From: Chitiniphilus shinanonensis DSM 23277
Lineage (GTDB): Bacteria > Pseudomonadota > Gammaproteobacteria > Burkholderiales > Chitinibacteraceae
Direction: 5' to 3'
DNA: 64,000 bases
Assembly: GCF_000374805.1 (NCBI RefSeq)
Contig: NZ_KB895347.1
Location: 62,001 to 126,000, forward strand
Position numbers and translations under genes: made by a program. Each line of letters begins with the position of its first letter. Position 1 is the first letter of the stretch. Below, one piece after another: positions 59,571 to 64,000 of the stretch. Below the pieces are notes generated by a model, which saw nothing but the letters and a program-made list of their open reading frames with translations, searched no databases and had not been told where the DNA came from.

Positions 59571-60124
59571 TGCGGTGGCCCGGTGACGTCGCCGACGGAT
59601 TCGGCGTGGCGGTGGTTGTCGACGGCGATGCCGTTGCTGGTGATGGCTCCGCCCACCTGGGTGACCGGGCCATGGATGACCGAGCCACCACCGGCGCAGC
59701 CGTCGCCGAACAGGCCGGCCAGGTAGCTGAGCAGCCCCTCGATGGTGTGGCGCCCGGTGGAGGTGGTCTGCGGCGTGTCGAGCACCACCTCGTTGCCGGC
59801 GCGCAGGGTGGCGCCGTCCGGCATCACGGTCAGCGTTTCGTCGGGGTCGCTGGACGGAGCGGGCGCGGCGTCGCTGAACAGGCCCAGCAGTACTACGCCG
59901 GCGGCCGGCTCGCCGCTGGGCGCCAGCACGACGCATTGCTCGCCGGGGGTAGGGGGATTCCAACTGCGGGTATGACCGGCGCGCAGTGCGAGCCAGGGCA
60001 GCCACTCGGTGTGCAGGCCGCCGGTGGTCACACGACAGCGGGCGCCGGCGTGATCGACGGCGGCGACGGTACCCAGGCGCAAGGCGCTTTCCAGGCGGCG
60101 GGCGAGATCGGGAATCGGGTTCAT
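59567..60124 (-). CDS. P2 gpV-like baseplate spike protein
   Basis: gpV is the membrane-piercing spike. The 185-residue protein starts with an OB-like domain (LRLGTVAAVDHAGARCRVTTGG) and ends in a repeat-like beta-helix with HGPVTQVGGAITSNGIAVDNHRH, whose paired His residues fit the metal site at the spike tip. Length is normal (P2 V 211). Confidence 0.9.
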   Translation of the reverse strand: MNPIPDLARRLESALRLGTVAAVDHAGARCRVTTGGLHTEWLPWLALRAGHTRSWNPPTPGEQCVVLAPSGEPAAGVVLLGLFSDAAPAPSSDPDETLTVMPDGATLRAGNEVVLDTPQTTSTGRHTIEGLLSYLAGLFGDGCAGGGSVIHGPVTQVGGAITSNGIAVDNHRHAESVGDVTGPPQ

Positions 60125-60277
60125 GGCGCGAGGATGCGCCGCGCACGGGCGGTGGTCGCGTGGGAACTGGTGTGCCAGGGCCGGGCAGCGATGAGGGGGA
60201 GGCTTGGCTTTGGCGTAAAGGGTGCGAATAATCGTGTGTTCGGCTTATGCCTGTTCGCATCCTGTCAAGGGCAAGAA

Positions 60278-61135
60278 ATGATCAAAGAAATATTGGGTAT
60301 GATTTTTATTGTTTTTTTATTGGCGAATGCCGCCATTGCGGTGGCGGATGAAACAGAACATGAATCGGCAGGTTTCGATCGAAAACTGGACGACGCTGAA
60401 GTGATGGGTTTCATTGAGAAATCCGTTGCAAAAAATAATCAGGCGCTGCCGATGAGCCTTGGCTCCGGGCTGCGTCTGGAGCCCATGACGAGTGGGCCGG
60501 GAAAGAGAATCAACATTTTCCTTACCTGGACGGCGGATAGGAATGCCCTGCCCGATGGCGTCCTGAATGGCAGTCTTGATGAGATGACACGGTATCTGTG
60601 TTCCACGCCGGGTGCGGGGATGTTTATCCGGAACCAGGCCGAGGCTTCATTTACCCTTCAGGGGCTGGACGGCGCGCCGATCGAACAGATATTGATGAAA
60701 TTCGAGAAGGATTGCGACGGGGTCGATTCTGCCGCAAACAACCCGCTGACGCTCAGTCCGGCGGAAAGCAAGTTGGCGATCGATCCGGCACGGCAGCGGG
60801 CGCTGAATGACGCGCTGGGCGAGATGAATAAGCTATTGCCGAGTCATGTTGCGTTCGGCATTTATCATGCTGGCGGTATGGCCGTTCCAGGGAAGCCCAT
60901 CGTATTTTTGTTTCTGGTATTTCCCTGGCTGATGACGGAGCCGGTATCCGAAGAGCACTGGGCCACGTTTCGATCCATAGTCCGGGATTATGTGTGCAAT
61001 GGGCGGGAATTATCGTTTCTTCGGGAAAACGATATCCGGATCAAGGGCATTCTTTATAATCTGAAATCCAGGCCAGTCGGTGAGGTGACTATACAACCCG
61101 GCGTGGACTGCGTTGCTGCGACGGTGGCCGAATAG
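60278..61135 (+). CDS. Exported two-domain protein, prophage cargo
   Basis: The 285-residue protein has a signal peptide (hydrophobic core MIFIVFLLANAAIA) and two similar halves of about 110 residues, each with a beta-rich core and a Cys pair ending in KDCDGV or PGVDCVA. The halves are best aligned at FTLQGLDGAPIEQILMKFEKDC and IKGILYNLKSRPVGEVTIQ. It is read against the tail genes between gpS and gpV, the P2 orf30 slot. No known family. Confidence 0.6.
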   Translation: MIKEILGMIFIVFLLANAAIAVADETEHESAGFDRKLDDAEVMGFIEKSVAKNNQALPMSLGSGLRLEPMTSGPGKRINIFLTWTADRNALPDGVLNGSLDEMTRYLCSTPGAGMFIRNQAEASFTLQGLDGAPIEQILMKFEKDCDGVDSAANNPLTLSPAESKLAIDPARQRALNDALGEMNKLLPSHVAFGIYHAGGMAVPGKPIVFLFLVFPWLMTEPVSEEHWATFRSIVRDYVCNGRELSFLRENDIRIKGILYNLKSRPVGEVTIQPGVDCVAATVAE

Positions 61136-61150
61136 AGGACAAGGGGGCAT

Positions 61151-61597
61151 TCATGGCGCCAGGTGCGCCATGACCAGATCCAGCACCAGGCGCTCGTCGG
61201 CATCGGTGAAGCCGAGCAGTTGCCGCGCCGGGTAGCGGACCACCGGCCCGTTGCGGCGCACGCGATCATCCAGGCCGAACTGGTGGACCCGCGCCACGCG
61301 CAGGACGCGGCCGGCGAATTCGACTGCGGCGCTGTCCGCGTCGGCGGCGGCCTTGAGGTAGGTGGCGGTGCGCAGGCGGGCAAATATGGTGCGGCGGATG
61401 CGCCCTTGCTTTTCGCGCAGTTGCGGGCGCCGCGGCGCGTAAGGCGTGCCGTCCGGGTTGCGCTGCTGGGCGATGCGTCCGACCTGGCTGCGGTGCAGCT
61501 GGGTTGCCACCTGCCGCGCCAGTTTGCGGCGGGCGGGGGCTTCGAGCTGCGACAGCAGGCCGCCGACGGCGCGCTCCAGATCGAGCAGATCGTTCAT
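61151..61597 (-). CDS. P2 gpS-like tail completion protein
   Basis: The 148-residue protein begins MNDLLDLERAVGGLLSQLEA and contains the QRNPDGTPYAPRR and LRTATYLKAAADADSAAVEF motifs of the phage virion morphogenesis family. Its ATG overlaps the gpR stop (ATGA). Intact. Confidence 0.88.
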   Translation of the reverse strand: MNDLLDLERAVGGLLSQLEAPARRKLARQVATQLHRSQVGRIAQQRNPDGTPYAPRRPQLREKQGRIRRTIFARLRTATYLKAAADADSAAVEFAGRVLRVARVHQFGLDDRVRRNGPVVRYPARQLLGFTDADERLVLDLVMAHLAP

Positions 61598-61825
61598 GGC
61601 GTGATCGCGGGCCAGCTGGCGATCAACTCCCCGCCGGCCACCAGGGTCCATTGTGTCACCTCGACCGGCTGGACGTTGCCCGGTGGCTCGGCGCAGTGCT
61701 CGGCCAGCAGCGCGTCGCCGGCGCCCTCGCGCACCACCACGCGCTCGGTCAGCCGTAGTTTCAGGGAGAGGTCGATGCCGCCATGGCTGAGCAGGTCGGC
61801 CTCGAAGGTGAAGCCGTCGCGGCGA
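61594..61825 (-). pseudogene. P2 gpR-like tail completion protein, 5' truncated
   Basis: Only the last 75 or so codons are present, matching the C-terminal half of gpR (GFTFEADLLSHGGIDLSLKL, ERVVVREGAG and PVEVTQWTLVAGGELIASWP). Upstream of about 61825 the minus-strand frame continues briefly without similarity, and plus-strand genes of another origin begin. This is the right breakpoint of the prophage. Confidence 0.75.
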
Positions 61826-62333
61826 TGCTCTGGGCCATACCGATGCCTATCTCTTTGGCCGGGCCGCCTGTGCCTCGCCCCGCACAGTGTTCTGGGGCTG
61901 CGATGCCAAGACCACCCGTCGGGTGCAGGCGATCTTCGCATCGTTGCTGCAGCAGGCGGTCGGCGAGCGCTGCTCCGAGTTGGATGCGGTGATGTCGATT
62001 CGCAAGCAGGTCGATGCCTACCAATTGGCCGCGCAGGGGCAGGTGACCGCCGTGCAGTGGTGCGGCAACGAAATCGCCCTGCAACTCAGCACACCACCGA
62101 CTCCATCACGTCGCTCGCTGGGCACCGGCGCCTTTGCGCAATGGCGGCTGGATGCGCTGGAGGATCTGACCCCCGTTGGAACGCCGCGACCAGACCCTGG
62201 GCTATTTCGGCTTCAGCGTCGAGCACAGCAGGCGGGGCCATGTGGCATCGAGCGCATCGTCCCGCTGAGGCACGCGCTGGATTTCGCCCCGATCTGGGAT
62301 GGCTACGATCTGCTGCGCGAGTTCAGCCGATGA
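61826..62333 (+). pseudogene. 3' part of an unrecognised chromosomal gene
   Basis: An open frame of about 169 codons (reads LGHTDAYLFGRAACASPRTV ... FAPIWDGYDLLREFSR) begins at the prophage breakpoint without a start codon. Its TGA overlaps the next gene's ATG, so it was once the upstream gene of an operon with moeB/thiF. Its first part was lost to the deletion. I do not recognise the family. Confidence 0.5.
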
Positions 62334-63095
62334 GCGTAGTCACCGAGGAGCCGGACTTCCTGCAGCGTTACGCCAGACAGCTGTGCCTGCCTGAGGTGGG
62401 GCTGGCCGGACAGCACCGGCTTGCCGCGCCAGGGTTGCGCTGGTCGGTGCAGGGGGCCTGGGCTTACCCATCGCCTTGTACTTGGCTGCGGCGGGAGTCG
62501 GTCGTCTGACGCTGATCGACGACGATATGGTTGACCGCAGCAACCTGCATCGACAGGTGTTGCACCGGGGTGTGGATATCAGGATGGCCAAAGTGGAATC
62601 GGGCCAGGATGCAGTGCTGGCGATCAGCCCACCGTCGAGTTCATCGCTCGGCGCCCCCGATTGGTGCCCGATAATGTCGAGGTAATGCTGGGTGGTCATG
62701 ACCTAGTGTGGTGGACGATTCCGATAACTTCGCTACACGCTACTTCATCAACGATGCCTGCGTGCGGCTTAACTTGCCGTTGGTCTACGGCACAGTCCAG
62801 GGGTTCGAGGGCCAAATGGCGGTTTGCTCGCCAAGGGACGCGATGGTGGTTGTTATCGTTGTCTGTATCCTGAGCCGACAGCGGAACGGGCTCCCAATTG
62901 TACCGAAGCTGGAGTGCTCGGCGTGCGGCCTGGGACGATTGGACTGCTGCAAGTCACCGCAACCATCAAACTGATCCTTGGCTTGGGTATGTCCCTGTCG
63001 GGATATCTGCTGCAGTTCAACGTGCTTGATATGCGTTTCAACGCCTGCGCCTAGCCCGCGACCCGGATTGCACGTGTTGTGGCAGCGGAGCTATG
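62330..63095 (+). pseudogene. MoeB/ThiF/HesA-family adenylyltransferase, multiply frameshifted
   Basis: MoeB-type E1-like enzymes adenylate the C-terminal Gly of sulfur carrier proteins. Fragments in all three frames in order show [19 protein letters not shown], then [20 protein letters not shown] and [17 protein letters not shown], then DSDNFATRYFINDACVRLNL and YGTVQGFEGQ, then GCYRCLYPEP and GVRPGTIGLLQ, then LARDPDCTCCG. At least four one-base shifts (near 62432, 62625, 62708, 62840 and 63040) break it. It was a complete gene once. Confidence 0.85.
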
Positions 63096-63110
63096 GACGA
63101 AAAAAAGTGT

Positions 63111-63239
63111 CTAGTAGTGCACCAGTCCATGAGGTGGAACACACGTCCAGGTCTTGGTCTGTGGCAGATGGCGCTGCTTTTCGGCATCGCGCAATGGGCG
63201 ATTGACCTTGTACTTGGCGGTGAGCCCGGCGTAATCCAT
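63111..63239 (-). CDS. Possible 42-residue ORF beside the pseudogene
   Basis: A short leftward frame starts MDYAGLTAKYKVNRPLRDAE and stops at 63111. It lies between the moeB pseudogene and the DUF6708-like gene. No family or binding site supports it, and it may be a remnant. Confidence 0.25.
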   Translation of the reverse strand: MDYAGLTAKYKVNRPLRDAEKQRHLPQTKTWTCVPPHGLVHY

Positions 63240-63326
63240 TACTCGTAAATCCTTTTGAGGTCCAACATTTCTGAGTTAAGGATTGAGATCGGTGAGCATG
63301 GAAAGGGATAGATCAAGACAGTGGCT

Positions 63327-64000
63327 TCAATTCTGTTGCCGTGGCGGCACATATGGGGGATGTGCATCGCGCCGGTAGCGGTCTTTGGGGCTGATCTGGC
63401 TTTGTGCTTCCACTTCCTCTGGCCATTGGGGGATTTTGCAGGTGCGCATGGTGATCCAGCGGACGATGGAAAGGGGCAATAGCAACGGCGACATCAGCAA
63501 GGCCAGCAGTGGCGCGGAGCTGAAAATGGCCATCAGGCGTCGAAAGCCGAACCAGAGGGTTTCACGCCGGTCGGCGATATTCAGTGTGTACTGCACTTGC
63601 TCCAGCAATTGGGCGGGGCCTTTTTCCATGTAGTGCCGCACGAACTCCCATTGCGCCAGTAAGTAAGGACTCTCCCAACTGGCATAGGTTGGCAGTACAA
63701 AGGTTTCGAGCACCGTGGAGCGATCCTCACTGAGCACATGCCCGCGCACCTCCCAGAAGTTACGCATCTGGGCCGGATTGAGTGCGAAATGAATCTCGCG
63801 CCAGGGCACGCTCAGCGTGGTGCCGTCCAGACGAAATACATGCACCATGCCGGTCTTGCGGTTAAAGCGTAGTGGGTAATGGGTGTAGCGGAAGGCTTCC
63901 TTTTTTAGGAACCAAAGTGCCAGTAGAATCACCGGAGCTGACATGGCACACATAGCCAAGAAGGTGAGGATGGATTGCTGCCGTTGATCCGCATTGATTC
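63327..64000 (-). CDS. DUF6708-like membrane protein (partial)
   Basis: About 224 codons are present; the frame is open to the window edge and the start lies outside. The protein has a membrane helix near the start (ILTFLAMCAMSAPVILLALW), a globular domain with FRLDGTTLSVPWREIHFALN and FVLPTYASWESPYLLAQWEF, and two further helices before a charged tail. This matches DUF6708, a family often found by type VI secretion loci. Its role is unknown. Confidence 0.7.
   Translation of the reverse strand, partial: INADQRQQSILTFLAMCAMSAPVILLALWFLKKEAFRYTHYPLRFNRKTGMVHVFRLDGTTLSVPWREIHFALNPAQMRNFWEVRGHVLSEDRSTVLETFVLPTYASWESPYLLAQWEFVRHYMEKGPAQLLEQVQYTLNIADRRETLWFGFRRLMAIFSSAPLLALLMSPLLLPLSIVRWITMRTCKIPQWPEEVEAQSQISPKDRYRRDAHPPYVPPRQQN

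Larger units (their letters stand above)
35516..61825. mobile_element. P2-like prophage remnant inserted at tRNA-Pro
   Basis: The element contains an integrase next to a tRNA, a P2 gpA replication nuclease, an Ogr-like activator, a repressor, and a tail module in P2 order from D to R. Genes for capsid, portal, terminase (P2 Q to L), holin and endolysin are missing. The right boundary is where gpR similarity stops (about 61825) and unrelated, partly decayed chromosomal genes begin. No attR copy of the tRNA end is seen, so the right side was lost by deletion or rearrangement. At least seven genes carry disabling changes. Confidence 0.85.

Noticed and set aside
63059-63248. Continuation of the moeB pseudogene as a separate rightward membrane protein (ALLFGIAQWAIDLVLGG)
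   Set aside because: The frame is only the tail of the pseudogene's last frame beyond its normal end (DPDCTCCG), without a ribosome site or family match.
61000-64000. An attR copy of the tRNA-Pro 3' end
   Set aside because: I looked for the T-loop and acceptor-stem sequence (TTCGAATCCC, CGCTCCGACCA) to the right of the tail genes and saw none, so no att pair is annotated.

Overview
The window reads as a chromosomal segment of a high-GC betaproteobacterium, most likely of the order Neisseriales. The reasons are the gene order greA - DUF4149 - yhbY - rlmE - ftsH - folP - glmM, the nuoA-N operon followed by a DUF2818 gene, and the thrS - infC - rpmI - rplT - pheS - pheT - ihfA - merR block. The genus cannot be fixed from the sequence alone.

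Positions 1-35515 are core genome. They hold transcript elongation (greA), ribosome maturation (yhbY, rlmE), membrane proteolysis (ftsH), folate and cell-wall precursors (folP, glmM), a phosphate ABC transporter read leftward (pstS-C-A-B) with a 265-bp MITE-like element between pstC and pstA, tpiA, secG, tRNA-Leu(GAG), the 14-gene complex I operon, tRNA-Val(GAC), and the translation operon whose infC starts with an AUA codon. The block ends in tRNA-Pro(GGG). I saw no broken gene in these 35 kb.

Positions 35516 to about 61825 are a P2-like prophage remnant inserted at the tRNA-Pro gene. The early half (35.6-42.8 kb) is mostly leftward: tyrosine integrase, a train of tiny overlapping genes, the P2 gpA replication nuclease, a second short HUH nuclease and an Ogr/Delta-like activator. 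A rightward repressor at 42.9 kb is followed by a rightward accessory block (43.4-48.6 kb). That block carries a BRCT protein, a PH/SHOCT-like protein, a HicA-HicB pair followed by a probable SecB-like chaperone (a candidate toxin-antitoxin-chaperone system), and three AT-rich orphan genes including a lipoprotein. The late half (48.7-61.8 kb) is a leftward P2 tail module in P2 order (R, S, V, W, J, I, H, G, FI, FII, E/E', T, U, D). It is interrupted by two rightward cargo genes: a PEP-CTERM protein between G and FI, and a secreted two-domain protein between S and V. Capsid, packaging and lysis genes are absent, because the prophage stops inside gene R.

The prophage is decaying. Integrase, gpA, repressor, gpU and gpT each carry a one-base shift in a homopolymer (the integrase shift is in a run of 17 C), the Ogr-like gene has an amber codon, and the BRCT gene has an opal codon. 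Beyond the broken right end lie a gene fragment, a moeB/thiF-type pseudogene with several frameshifts, and a DUF6708-like membrane protein that runs off the window.
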